Assembly: GCA_051004735.1 (NCBI GenBank)
Contig: JBPCKA010000094.1
Location: forward strand, 6,024 to 70,023
Length of the DNA stretch: 64,000 nt
From: Euzebya sp051004735
GTDB lineage: Bacteria; Actinomycetota; Nitriliruptoria; Euzebyales; Euzebyaceae
Direction: 5' to 3'
Shown here: piece after piece, positions 32,315-39,975 of the stretch
Layout of the letters: every line of letters begins with the position of its first letter
How positions within the stretch are numbered: position 1 is the stretch's first letter
Position numbers and translations under genes: made by a program
The notes under the pieces: generated by a model
The model's database searches: none
Told to the model about the DNA's origin: nothing
Seen by the model: only the letters and a program-made list of their open reading frames with translations

Positions 32315-32347
32315 GAGGATTTGCTGACTCAGTAGATCCTCGTGTTT
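32315..32347. promoter_or_regulatory. Inverted repeat upstream of the arsenic cassette
   Basis: ACGAGGAT and ATCCTCGT form a perfect 8-bp inverted repeat around a 15-nt or so centre, in a locally AT-rich stretch about 40 bp before arsC. It could be the operator of the ArsR-type repressor encoded in the operon or a leader hairpin. The rest of 32164-32381 shows no gene. Confidence 0.4.
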
Positions 32348-32381
32348 ACTTGCCTCATGACCCTGAACGAGAAGCAACGTC

Positions 32382-32798
32382 GTGGTGAATGAGAAGCCCT
32401 ACGTGCTGTTCCTCTGTGTCCACAATGCCGGCCGGTCCCAGATGGCCGCCGCGTGGGCTACCCACCTCGCCAACTACGCGATCGAGGTGTTCTCGGGCGG
32501 ATCGATGCCGGCCAACGACGTCAACGACGCCGCGATAGCCGCAATGCAAGAGGTCGGGATCGACATGACCGGCGCCTACCCCAAACCGTGGGCCGACGAG
32601 ATCGTTGAGGCTGCCGATGTCGTGATCACGATGGGATGTGGCGATGCCTGCCCCGTCATCCTTGGCAAGCGATATGAGGACTGGGCGGTCCCCGACCCCG
32701 CTGGACAGACCCTGGAAGCAGTCCGAACCATCCGTGATGAACTGCGTGACCGCGTCGAGGGCCTGCTGGCGAGTCTCAACATCCCGACCTTGGCGTGA
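32382..32798 (+). CDS. arsC: Arsenate reductase ArsC, low-molecular-weight phosphatase family
   Basis: Cytoplasmic reductase of arsenate to arsenite, 138 residues. The active-site loop is CVHNAGRSQM near residue 12 (C-x5-R-S). The second conserved pair lies in MGCGDACP near residue 84, and VPDPAGQ holds the general acid. This form, with GCGDACP, matches actinobacterial arsenate reductases that use low-molecular-weight thiols or thioredoxin. The GTG at 32382 is preceded by AAGCAACG only, a weak signal. The stop overlaps the next start by GTGA. Confidence 0.88.
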   Translation: MVNEKPYVLFLCVHNAGRSQMAAAWATHLANYAIEVFSGGSMPANDVNDAAIAAMQEVGIDMTGAYPKPWADEIVEAADVVITMGCGDACPVILGKRYEDWAVPDPAGQTLEAVRTIRDELRDRVEGLLASLNIPTLA

Positions 32799-33487
32799 CC
32801 GGCCGAGTGGTCGGTGACCCCGACGACCCGGCACGCCAAGGTCGGGCGACCGTACACGCTGCGCTCGGCGACCCAACCCGCCTTGCCATCGTTGAGGCCC
32901 TCCTCGACAGCGACCTCGCGCCCGATGAGGTCGCCCGTGACCTGGGGCTCGCCACCAACGGTCTGGCTCATCATCTTCGTGTCCTTCGTGATGCCCGATT
33001 GGTCGACACCCACACCTCCCATGGGGACCGGCGACGTCGCTACCTGACGCTTCACCGACCACGGCTGAACGGACTTGTCCAGCAGCCTTCATGGACCGTC
33101 GACTCGGTTCTATTCGTTTGCACGGCCAACGCGGCCCGCTCCCAGATGGCCAGTGCCCTGTGGAACCAGCGCTCCCCAGTGCCCTCTACATCGGCGGGGC
33201 ACCAGCCGGCCAAGACGATCCCATCGCCAACCCGCAAGGTGCTCGCCGCCCACGGATTGCCGGCACCGTCATCGCCACCTCGGTCCTATGACGAGATCCA
33301 GCATGCCGCCGGCCTTGTCATCTCGGTATGCGACGTCGCCCGTGAGCACGGCGTCCCCTTCGACAGTCCCCGACTGCATTGGTCCATCCCGGATCCGCTC
33401 GGCGGGACCCAGTCTGGGTTCGACGCGACCTTCGAGGAGATCGCCGAGCGTATCGATCACGTCGTCGGTCGGGTGTTCCTCCCATGA
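32795..33487 (+). CDS. ArsR-type repressor fused to a low-molecular-weight phosphatase/ArsC-like domain
   Basis: A 230-residue fusion. Residues ~18-85 are an ArsR winged helix: LGDPTRLAIVEALL, then the recognition region LATNGLAHHLRVLRDARLV, then a beta wing rich in Arg. Residues ~102-230 are a LMW-PTP/ArsC domain with the loop CTANAARSQM and a PDPLGG acid motif. No CxC arsenite-sensing pair is seen in the HTH part, so sensing may differ from classical ArsR. Similar fusions are known in actinobacterial arsenic clusters. It starts at the GTG overlapping the arsC stop, and its stop overlaps the next remnant. Confidence 0.85.
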   Translation: MTGRVVGDPDDPARQGRATVHAALGDPTRLAIVEALLDSDLAPDEVARDLGLATNGLAHHLRVLRDARLVDTHTSHGDRRRRYLTLHRPRLNGLVQQPSWTVDSVLFVCTANAARSQMASALWNQRSPVPSTSAGHQPAKTIPSPTRKVLAAHGLPAPSSPPRSYDEIQHAAGLVISVCDVAREHGVPFDSPRLHWSIPDPLGGTQSGFDATFEEIAERIDHVVGRVFLP

Positions 33488-33615
33488 CGCCATCACCGCC
33501 ACCATCAGCGAAGCGTCGTTGGCCAACGGTCCAGGCGATCATCGCCGAAGGTCTCGGGACCGCGTTGCTGCTCATCGCCATCGTCGGATCAGGGATATGC
33601 TGTCGACGGACATGA
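33484..33615 (+). pseudogene. Truncated MIP/aquaglyceroporin N-terminus
   Basis: A 43-codon ORF starts with ATGA overlapping the previous stop. Its second half, AEGLGTALLLIAIVGSGI, matches the first transmembrane helix of the aquaglyceroporins often found in arsenic operons. After GSGI it diverges and stops within five codons. The two NPA pore motifs and all other helices are missing. The next gene on the opposite strand ends at 33629, so the rest has been deleted and not merely shifted. The cassette has thus lost its efflux or channel component. Confidence 0.7.
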
Positions 33616-33628
33616 AGACTCGGGGCTT

Positions 33629-34921
33629 CTACTGGTCGTCCAGCACCTCGCTCACCAGTGCGGCTATGGGGCTCCGTTCGGACTTGGTCAAGGTGACATG
33701 TCCGAAGAGCGGATGCCCCTTCAGGCTAGCGACCACCGACACGATTCCGTCGTAGCGGCCAACGCGAAGGTTGTCGCGCTGCGCCACGTCATGGGTCAGC
33801 ACCGCCCGCGAGCCCTCCCCGAGACGACTGAGGGCCGTCAACAACACCGACCGTTCAAGGTTCTGCGCCTCGTCGATGATCACGAACGTGTCGGTCAGGT
33901 TGCGCCCACGGATGTGGGTCAACGGCAATACCTCCAGAGCCCCGCGCGACTTCAGGACGTTGGCCATGTCACCATCGGAGATCACCTCCAGCGCGTCGTG
34001 AACAGCGTCGCCCCAGGGCCGCATTTTCTCGTCGGCCGACCCCGGTAAAAACCCAAGGTCTTGCCCACCCACGGCGTAGATCGGCCGGAACACGATGATC
34101 CTGCGGTGACTCCGCAACCGCGTCACCGCATCGATCCCCGCGGCCAAGGCAAGAACGGACTTTCCGGTCCCGGCGTTACCGCCCAAGCTCACGATCCCCA
34201 CCTCAGGGTCTGCGAGTAGCGCCAGTGCGATCTTCTGCTCCGCGGAGCGACCAGTCAGACCGTTAAGCGATCCCTCGTTCAACAACGGCCGCAGCACCTT
34301 GTCCGGGTGAACCCGTGCGAGCGCGGACTGTGAACCCGACGTCATCACCACACCGGCATTGATCGGCAAATCGGCAAACACCGCGAGGTCGGCCACGTCG
34401 GTACCCATTTCTCGGTACAGGGCGTTGATGATCTCCGCCGGCACCTCCATCCTCACCACTCCCGACCAGGCCGCGTCAACGACCTGTTCGTTGCGGTACT
34501 CCTCAGCAGCCACCCCGGCAATCGACGCGCGAAGCCGCAACGGGATGTCCTTGGTCACCAACGTGACCGCGGCACCTTCGTCGGCAAGGTTCTTCGCCAC
34601 AGCCAGAATCCGGTGGTCGTTGGACGTCCCGCGGAGTGACTCCGGCAGGCCTGAGGCGTCCTGATGGTTCAGCTCCACCCGCACCGTCCCACCGACATCG
34701 TTGACCGACAACGGCTGGGTCAAGGTGCCGTGGGCCACCCGCAGGCTCTCCAACGCACGCAGCACGTCGCGGGCGGCGTAGCCCAGGTCGGTGTGGTGCC
34801 GCTTGGCCTCCAACTCCTGCAGGACCACCACCGGGAGCACGACCGCGTGCTCGTCGAACGCGGTGAGCGCCTTGGCGCCGACGGCCAGCAGGACGGAAGT
34901 GTCGAGTACATACGTGCGCAT
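33629..34921 (-). CDS. PIN-PhoH protein (PhoH2-type RNA helicase/ribonuclease)
   Basis: A 430-residue fusion. The N-terminal PIN domain (residues ~1-140) begins with TYVLDTSVLL and has the acidic residues of a metal-dependent RNase (Asp6, VVLQELE, TKD). The C-terminal PhoH ATPase domain (~215-430) has Walker A GNAGTGKS near residue 245 and Walker B FVIIDEAQN near residue 347. Mycobacterial PhoH2 of this architecture unwinds and cleaves RNA. AGGAG lies eight bases before the ATG at 34921. It sits where the arsenic cassette is truncated, on the opposite strand. Confidence 0.92.
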   Translation of the reverse strand: MRTYVLDTSVLLAVGAKALTAFDEHAVVLPVVVLQELEAKRHHTDLGYAARDVLRALESLRVAHGTLTQPLSVNDVGGTVRVELNHQDASGLPESLRGTSNDHRILAVAKNLADEGAAVTLVTKDIPLRLRASIAGVAAEEYRNEQVVDAAWSGVVRMEVPAEIINALYREMGTDVADLAVFADLPINAGVVMTSGSQSALARVHPDKVLRPLLNEGSLNGLTGRSAEQKIALALLADPEVGIVSLGGNAGTGKSVLALAAGIDAVTRLRSHRRIIVFRPIYAVGGQDLGFLPGSADEKMRPWGDAVHDALEVISDGDMANVLKSRGALEVLPLTHIRGRNLTDTFVIIDEAQNLERSVLLTALSRLGEGSRAVLTHDVAQRDNLRVGRYDGIVSVVASLKGHPLFGHVTLTKSERSPIAALVSEVLDDQ

Positions 34922-35037
34922 CGTGGTTCGCTCCTTGAGTGGTGCTGGTCCATCACGCCGCTACCGCGACGTCCTGGGGGGGAGGGACATGTCAGACCTT
35001 TCTGTCCTTGGCTGGCGGTTGGCTGGAGCTTGGTTGT

Positions 35038-35574
35038 CTACTCGGGGGGTGGGTGATAGCTGGCCTGGATGCAACGGGAGCCCTCGAAGGTCAAGGTGAA
35101 CCGGCCCGATTTGCGGCAGCGGACGTCGGTGACGGCCAACCCGTCGCGACCCACGATCAGGGCGATGACGGCGGGGATGACATCGCCGTGCGAGCACGCG
35201 ACCACCCGCCTGCCCGGATACTCCGCGACGACACGGTCCAGGAACGCGACCGCGCGACCGCCCAACCATGCCGAGGTGACCCAGGCGTCACCACCGTCGT
35301 GCACCGGCAGGTTGACCACTTCGCCCAGGTGGTCGGAATCCTTCACGCTGAGGCCCAGGCTGTCGGCCAATGGTTCCAAGGTCTGGGTGCACCGCAACCA
35401 CGGGCTGCTGAACAACTCCGCGATGTCCTGGCCCTCAGCGGCCATTTCGCGACACAACTCGCGCGCCTGTTCCATGCCGGATTCGGTCAGCGGACGTTCC
35501 CGATCCGGTCGTCCCCACCACCGGTCGCGGCTGTGCGCCCTGGCGTGTCGTAGGAGTTCGATAGTGGTCGTCAC
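35038..35574 (-). CDS. Histidine phosphatase family protein (SixA-like)
   Basis: Phosphohistidine-phosphatase/phosphoglycerate-mutase superfamily protein, 178 residues. The N-terminal LLRHARAHSRDRW carries the phospho-acceptor His in the RHA form typical of SixA. A second His lies in CSHGDVIPAVI near residue 125, and SPWLRCTQT near residue 60 is also conserved. The GTG at 35574 was chosen because the domain begins at its fifth residue. A TAGGGT hexamer lies 13 nt upstream. Substrate unknown; SixA acts on phosphorylated histidine proteins in E. coli. Confidence 0.82.
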   Translation of the reverse strand: MTTTIELLRHARAHSRDRWWGRPDRERPLTESGMEQARELCREMAAEGQDIAELFSSPWLRCTQTLEPLADSLGLSVKDSDHLGEVVNLPVHDGGDAWVTSAWLGGRAVAFLDRVVAEYPGRRVVACSHGDVIPAVIALIVGRDGLAVTDVRCRKSGRFTLTFEGSRCIQASYHPPPE

Positions 35575-35622
35575 CGTGGTGGTGCGAACCCTACGCCTCC
35601 ACACCACCCACCCACAGGAACC

Positions 35623-36186
35623 TCAACCGGTGAAACGGGGATGGTCGGGGAACATCTCGCGCAGCGTCGGGTTGCCACGGTCCTTGTCACTGAGGATCGG
35701 GTCAGCCACGGGCCACTCCACCGCCAGATCAGGGTCGTCCCACGCCACGGCCGGCTGGGCCACACCCGCCTGCCAGTAGCCGCTGACGTCATACAGATAG
35801 TCCACGTCCTGCGTACCCATCGTCAGGAATGAATTTGCCAGCCCCTGCGGGATGAACAGCCTGGTCCTCTCACCCTCGGGAGGCTCCCCCAACATGAAGG
35901 ATCGAACCTCCCCGAAGGTGGGCGACTGCGGACGGATGTCAGCGATCGCGGCCATGGCCACCCCCTTGACCACATAGATCAGCTTGTCCCAGGGCTCCGC
36001 ATGGAAACCCCGTAGGACCCCGGGCACCGAGTGGGAGTGGTTGCCCTGCCGTAGGACCACCTCGCGCCCCATGGCCTGGCTGAGTTCAGAGACCTGATAG
36101 GTCTGACGAAAGAAGCCGCGCTCGTCGCCGTGGGTATCCCAGCGGATGACCAGGAGTCCGTCGATGTCGGTGGTCTGTACAGGCAT
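35623..36186 (-). CDS. rmlC: dTDP-4-dehydrorhamnose 3,5-epimerase
   Basis: Cupin-fold epimerase of dTDP-rhamnose biosynthesis, 187 residues. Visible family motifs are RGFFRQTYQ near residue 23, the catalytic His in LRGFHAEPWDKL near residue 60, ANSFLTMG near residue 118 and YLYDVSGYW near residue 132. Many RmlC proteins have a Tyr or Lys nearby for catalysis, and both residues are present. No other rml genes lie in the window, so the symbol is by family only. The ATG at 36186 gives a family-like start. Confidence 0.85.
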   Translation of the reverse strand: MPVQTTDIDGLLVIRWDTHGDERGFFRQTYQVSELSQAMGREVVLRQGNHSHSVPGVLRGFHAEPWDKLIYVVKGVAMAAIADIRPQSPTFGEVRSFMLGEPPEGERTRLFIPQGLANSFLTMGTQDVDYLYDVSGYWQAGVAQPAVAWDDPDLAVEWPVADPILSDKDRGNPTLREMFPDHPRFTG

Positions 36187-36231
36187 GGGCGGCAGTGTCG
36201 GTTGCCGTTGCCCATGGATCAAGTCGGGTGC

Positions 36232-37023
36232 TTACCGTCCGTAACGTCGGGTGCGCTGCTGGAACTCCCTCAGCGCGCGCAGGAAGTCGATGTGGCGAAA
36301 CTCGGGCCAGTAGGGATCGCAGAAGTAGAACTCGGAGTGGGCGGATTGCCACATCAGAAAGCCTGACAGACGGATCTCCCCTGACGTGCGGATGATCAGA
36401 TCCGGATCAGGTGTACCGGCGGTATACAGATTCGCGCTGATGTGATCCACGTCCAGGTTGGCGATGACGTCCTGGATGGTGTCCCCGTCGGCAGCCCGGT
36501 CCTCCAGATGGGTGCGTAACGCGTCCATGATTTCCTGCCGGCCGCCGTACCCGACGGCTATCTGCACATGTAGTCCCTGGCCATCCGCGGTCTGCTCGGT
36601 GGCGCGCTTCAGAACCGTCCGCAGGTCGTCGGGCACCGCGTCAAGAGCGCCGACGGCGGTGATCCGCAGTCCTGGCCACCGTTCGGGCTGGGCGATCAGG
36701 TTGGTCACGCTGTCGGAGATGATCTGCACCAGTTCGTCAAGCTCAGCCGCATCCCGCCCCAGGTTGTCGGTGCTGAGCAGCCACAACGTCACGTAGCGGA
36801 TCTCCAATGCCGCGCACCAGTCAAGCAACTGGGGGATCTTCTCCGCGCCGATCCGGTGTCCTTCGGCCGCTGTCGACAGGCCCCGCTCCCGGGCGAAACG
36901 GCGGTTGCCGTCAAGGATCACACCCACATGGCGGGGCAGAGGTCCCTGACGGATCGCCTGCTCCAGCCTGCGGTCATACAACCGGTACAGCAGGCCGGGA
37001 ACGGGATCGAAGTGTAGGACCAT
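36232..37023 (-). CDS. uppS: Isoprenyl (undecaprenyl) diphosphate synthase
   Basis: Cis-prenyltransferase, 263 residues, that extends farnesyl or similar diphosphate with IPP to make the lipid carrier for cell-wall synthesis. Block I is VGVILDGNRRFARE near residue 32 (the catalytic Asp in DGN), and the following GHRIGAEKI is usual. The C-terminal DLIIRTSGEIRLSGFLMWQ block near residue 190 contains the conserved Arg and Ser. Chain length cannot be told from this. A TAGACT hexamer about 17 nt upstream of the ATG could be its -10. It is divergent from egtA1. Confidence 0.93.
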   Translation of the reverse strand: MVLHFDPVPGLLYRLYDRRLEQAIRQGPLPRHVGVILDGNRRFARERGLSTAAEGHRIGAEKIPQLLDWCAALEIRYVTLWLLSTDNLGRDAAELDELVQIISDSVTNLIAQPERWPGLRITAVGALDAVPDDLRTVLKRATEQTADGQGLHVQIAVGYGGRQEIMDALRTHLEDRAADGDTIQDVIANLDVDHISANLYTAGTPDPDLIIRTSGEIRLSGFLMWQSAHSEFYFCDPYWPEFRHIDFLRALREFQQRTRRYGR

Positions 37024-37098
37024 GGGTGGATTGGCTTCAGAGTCTATGCACCGACTGGCCAGCTGAGGCGTGGCCAGCGCCACCGCGCGCGTTCCGCG

Positions 37099-37114
37099 TA
37101 GGTTACGACCGACC
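37099..37114 (+). promoter_or_regulatory. Leaderless-type -10 element for the first egtA
   Basis: TAGGTT at 37099-37104 ends 10 nt before the ATG at 37115. There is no Shine-Dalgarno sequence. Confidence 0.45.
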
Positions 37115-38428
37115 ATGGGACTTGTTGACCTGACCACGCGCCTGACGCGGCCCGGACAGGTCGCAGATCATCTGGCGGCCAGTTATGTCCGCTCTGACCC
37201 CTCCGCGCCACTCCAGGGGAAGGTCGGCCTTGAGGCCGAGACATTCGTCGTGCACGCCTGCGACCAGCGCCGCAGCGATCTTTCGGAGTTGGTGGCGGCA
37301 CTGCAAACCGTGGCCGGCCTGGAGCGAACTGGCGATGACTCGCGCCCCGGTTGGAGCTGTGTCGAGGGGTTGCTGACCGAGGAGCCCGGCGGCCAACTGG
37401 AGCTGATCACCCGGCCAGAAGACAGCTTGGCGCTCGCACTTGACCAGTTGGACGCGCTGGCCGGGCGGCTGGAGGGTCCCCTGGAGGCTGCCGGGTTGGT
37501 GATGGCGGGAACGGGACTTGATGCCTGGCATGATGCCGAGGACCTGGACATCCAAATTGACCTACCGCGCTACCAGGCGATGGCGACGTACTTCCAGCGG
37601 CGTGGGACCAACGGACGCGCGCTGATGTGTGCTTCTGCGTCGGTGCAGATCAATCTTGACCTGGGACCTCCCGCCGTCGCGTGGGACCGGTGGCTGGTCG
37701 CCAACCTGGCTGCTCCAGCCATCGTCGCCACCTTCGCCAATTCACCGACCGCCGAGGTCGTGGCTGGGCGCTCCCTGGCATGGAAGCGTTTGGATCCCAC
37801 CAGGACCGGTGTGGCCGGCAATCTGGCCGCAGGTGAGGACGACCCCGTCCAACACCTGTTGTGGGATGCGTTGCGGGCAGACGTCCTGATTGCCCAGCGT
37901 GGCGAGGAGGTTGTGGTTGGCCGGCCCGGTTTCACCTTCGGTCAGTGGGTCAGGGAGGGTCATCCACGTCTGGGCCACCCCACCATCGACGACCTGGACC
38001 GTCATATGACCACGCTGTTCAGCGAGGTCGTGCTACGCGGCTACATGGAGGTCCGCGGGGTCGACCAGCTTCCGCGGCGCTGGCGGGCCGCGCCCGCCGT
38101 GCTGATCACCGGGTTGGTCTATGACCGGCAGGCGACGCAGGAGGCCTTGGAGTTGTTGGAGCCACGCCGACGTGACCTGCCGCGGCTGCAGGACCGGGCG
38201 GCGCGGCGAGGATTGACCGACCCGCTGGTCGGGCCGCAGGCCGTTGCACTGTGGGAGATCGCTCTGGCTGGGGCGCGACGACTGGGGGCGGATTGGTCTG
38301 GCCAGAAATGGCTTGACGAGACCGATGAGTTCCTGGCCCGCTTCACACGGCGGCGGCGACACCCGGGTGATGAGCAGCGGGAGATGCGCCGTCGCGGTAG
38401 CGCAGCCCTGCTGGAGTGGGCCCGCTGA
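37115..38428 (+). CDS. egtA: EgtA-type glutamate-cysteine ligase, copy 1
   Basis: Member of the GCS2/EgtA family (437 residues) that ligates Glu and Cys to gamma-Glu-Cys with ATP, the sulfur donor for EgtB in ergothioneine synthesis. Matches include GLEAETFVV near residue 35, GTGLDAWHDAED near residue 132, CASASVQINLDLG near residue 172, RLDPTRTGVAG near residue 225 and MEVRGVDQLPRRW near residue 308. It stands alone, separated by two genes from the main egt operon, where a paralogue exists. The divergence between the two may mean different partners or conditions. The in-frame codon at 37070 is not favoured. Confidence 0.85.
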   Translation: MGLVDLTTRLTRPGQVADHLAASYVRSDPSAPLQGKVGLEAETFVVHACDQRRSDLSELVAALQTVAGLERTGDDSRPGWSCVEGLLTEEPGGQLELITRPEDSLALALDQLDALAGRLEGPLEAAGLVMAGTGLDAWHDAEDLDIQIDLPRYQAMATYFQRRGTNGRALMCASASVQINLDLGPPAVAWDRWLVANLAAPAIVATFANSPTAEVVAGRSLAWKRLDPTRTGVAGNLAAGEDDPVQHLLWDALRADVLIAQRGEEVVVGRPGFTFGQWVREGHPRLGHPTIDDLDRHMTTLFSEVVLRGYMEVRGVDQLPRRWRAAPAVLITGLVYDRQATQEALELLEPRRRDLPRLQDRAARRGLTDPLVGPQAVALWEIALAGARRLGADWSGQKWLDETDEFLARFTRRRRHPGDEQREMRRRGSAALLEWAR

Positions 38429-38435
38429 GGGGCCC

Positions 38436-38489
38436 TACTTCAGAACGGCCCACTTCAGAACGGCCCACTTCAGAACGGCCTACTTCAGG
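38436..38489. repeat. 15-bp tandem repeat (3.6 copies) at the 3' end of the glycosylase gene
   Basis: Three full copies of (T/C)ACTTCAGAACGGCC at 38436, 38451 and 38466 are followed by a partial fourth at 38481 that is the actual 3' end of the minus-strand DNA glycosylase gene. The array looks like repeated duplication of that gene's last codons and stop into the short gap before egtA1. Confidence 0.85.
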
Positions 38490-39316
38490 AACTTGCTGGT
38501 GGTGTTGTCCGCCAGGACCCGTCCCTCGGTCTGACACGTCGCGCAGTAGTTGACGGTGTAGGAGCGGTACTCAACCGCACGCACCTCATCCCCGCACACC
38601 GTGCACGGCTCGCCTGTTCTGTTGTGCACCAGCGATGGCCGTTGGGCAGAGGAGGACATGTCATCGCGGGCTCGCTCGGCCTGCAGCGCGGTGTCGATTG
38701 CCTGCCGGGTGGCATCCACCACCGCCCGCGCCTGGCCCTTGCCCAACTTCTTGGTCTGGGCAAAGGGTGACAACTTGGCACGGTGACAGATCTCGTTGGC
38801 CAGCAGCCGACCCAGCCCGGCCAGGATCCGCTGGTCACGAAGGAAGGTGTGCAATCTGGCCGAGTGCTGCGCGAACAACCCGGTCATCCTGTCGACGTCA
38901 ACGGTGTCGGCCTCGGGGCCCAGGTGGTCAAGTGGAGGTTGCACGATGGGGTCACCCTGCACCACCCACAGGCCCGCCTTGTGCTCGGTCCCCGCTTCGG
39001 TCAACAGCCAGGCCCCACTGTCGGCGAACGTCCAGCGCACCAAGCCGCCTCGGGGTCGCTTCGCCTGTTTGGGATCGGGTCGCAGCCGCCCTCCCTGCAT
39101 CAGATGGACCACATGGATCGTGCCACCGAAATCAAGCAGCAGATGCTTGCCCCGCGTCGTGACCGACACCAGTTCCTGCCCGACGGCAGCGTCAACGGGG
39201 GGCGCGTAGGTCTTCAGCGCCGTGAAGCTGATGAGTTGCACGGCACGCAGTGCGTCATCGGCCAGCGCGGCCGTCATTCGTTCAGCGTGTGCTCGCACCT
39301 CGGGCAACTCAGGCAT
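38480..39316 (-). CDS. Fpg/Nei family DNA glycosylase
   Basis: Base-excision repair glycosylase/AP lyase, 278 residues. It begins MPELPEV, so the catalytic Pro2 and Glu3 are present. LANEICHRAKLSPFAQ near residue 175 is the helix-two-turn-helix. A C-terminal zinc finger with C-x2-C-x16-C-x2-C spacing runs from CTVC to CATC near residues 238-261. The sequence departs from classical MutM and fits the second, Nei-like type found in actinobacteria. Its 3' end consists of a repeated 15-bp unit. Divergent from greA, 73 bp apart. Confidence 0.87.
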   Translation of the reverse strand: MPELPEVRAHAERMTAALADDALRAVQLISFTALKTYAPPVDAAVGQELVSVTTRGKHLLLDFGGTIHVVHLMQGGRLRPDPKQAKRPRGGLVRWTFADSGAWLLTEAGTEHKAGLWVVQGDPIVQPPLDHLGPEADTVDVDRMTGLFAQHSARLHTFLRDQRILAGLGRLLANEICHRAKLSPFAQTKKLGKGQARAVVDATRQAIDTALQAERARDDMSSSAQRPSLVHNRTGEPCTVCGDEVRAVEYRSYTVNYCATCQTEGRVLADNTTSKFLK

Positions 39317-39374
39317 GACGCCATTCTGCACCGCGCCGCCCGACGCCTGCTGCGCGCCGATCGGTCAGGGCGCC

Positions 39375-39389
39375 TAGACTGCCGCCGTT
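39375..39389 (+). promoter_or_regulatory. Leaderless-type -10 element for greA
   Basis: TAGACT at 39375-39380 ends 9 nt before the ATG at 39390. No Shine-Dalgarno sequence is present. Confidence 0.6.
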
Positions 39390-39866
39390 ATGAGCGACGA
39401 CGCCGAGATCTTGACCCAGGACGCATTCGACCGGCTGAAAGAAGACTTGCACTACCGGTCGACTGAGCTGCGCGAGGAGATCACCAAGCGGATTGAGGAA
39501 GCACGCGCTCACGGGGACCTGAAGGAGAACGCGGAGTACCACGCCGCCAAGGACGAGCAGGGTATGAACGAAGACCGCATCCGCTCGATCGAGGCCCGCC
39601 TGCGCAACGCCACCATCTCCCATGTCGACGCCTCGTCGGGCAAGGTGGCCGTGGGCATGATCGTGACGATCGAGGATGACGGCCAGACCGAGGAACTGTT
39701 TGTCGGGTCGCTGGAAGATCGTCCCGCCAGCGGCGTCGACGTCGTCGGCGTGTCAAGTCCCATGGGCAAGGCCCTGCTGGGTCACAAGAAGGGTGACAAG
39801 GTCGCCTACGTCGGCCCAACGGGAACCGGCTTCCAGGTCAAGGTAATCGGAGTGCGCGCGCCCTGA
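39390..39866 (+). CDS. greA: Transcription elongation factor GreA
   Basis: Transcript-cleavage factor that rescues backtracked RNA polymerase, 158 residues. The N-terminal coiled coil (residues ~5-75) carries LTQDAFDRLKEDL and the acidic tip region EARAHGDLKENAEYHAAKDEQ with conserved Asp and Glu. The C-terminal FKBP-like domain ends with the conserved SPMGKALLGHKKGD near residue 130. Length and motifs are standard. Confidence 0.96.
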   Translation: MSDDAEILTQDAFDRLKEDLHYRSTELREEITKRIEEARAHGDLKENAEYHAAKDEQGMNEDRIRSIEARLRNATISHVDASSGKVAVGMIVTIEDDGQTEELFVGSLEDRPASGVDVVGVSSPMGKALLGHKKGDKVAYVGPTGTGFQVKVIGVRAP

Positions 39867-39962
39867 CAGTGGCGTGATTCCACGACCTCACCTGCTGGGT
39901 AGGGTCACTGGCGGGGAACATCCCCGCGGTGGTTTGACGTTGCAAGGACCGATCCACCTCCG

Positions 39963-39975
39963 TACAACCGTTGGG
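39963..39975 (+). promoter_or_regulatory. Candidate -10 element for the main egt operon
   Basis: TACAAC at 39963-39968 ends 7 nt before the ATG at 39976. The last base departs from TANNNT, so confidence is lower. Confidence 0.4.
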
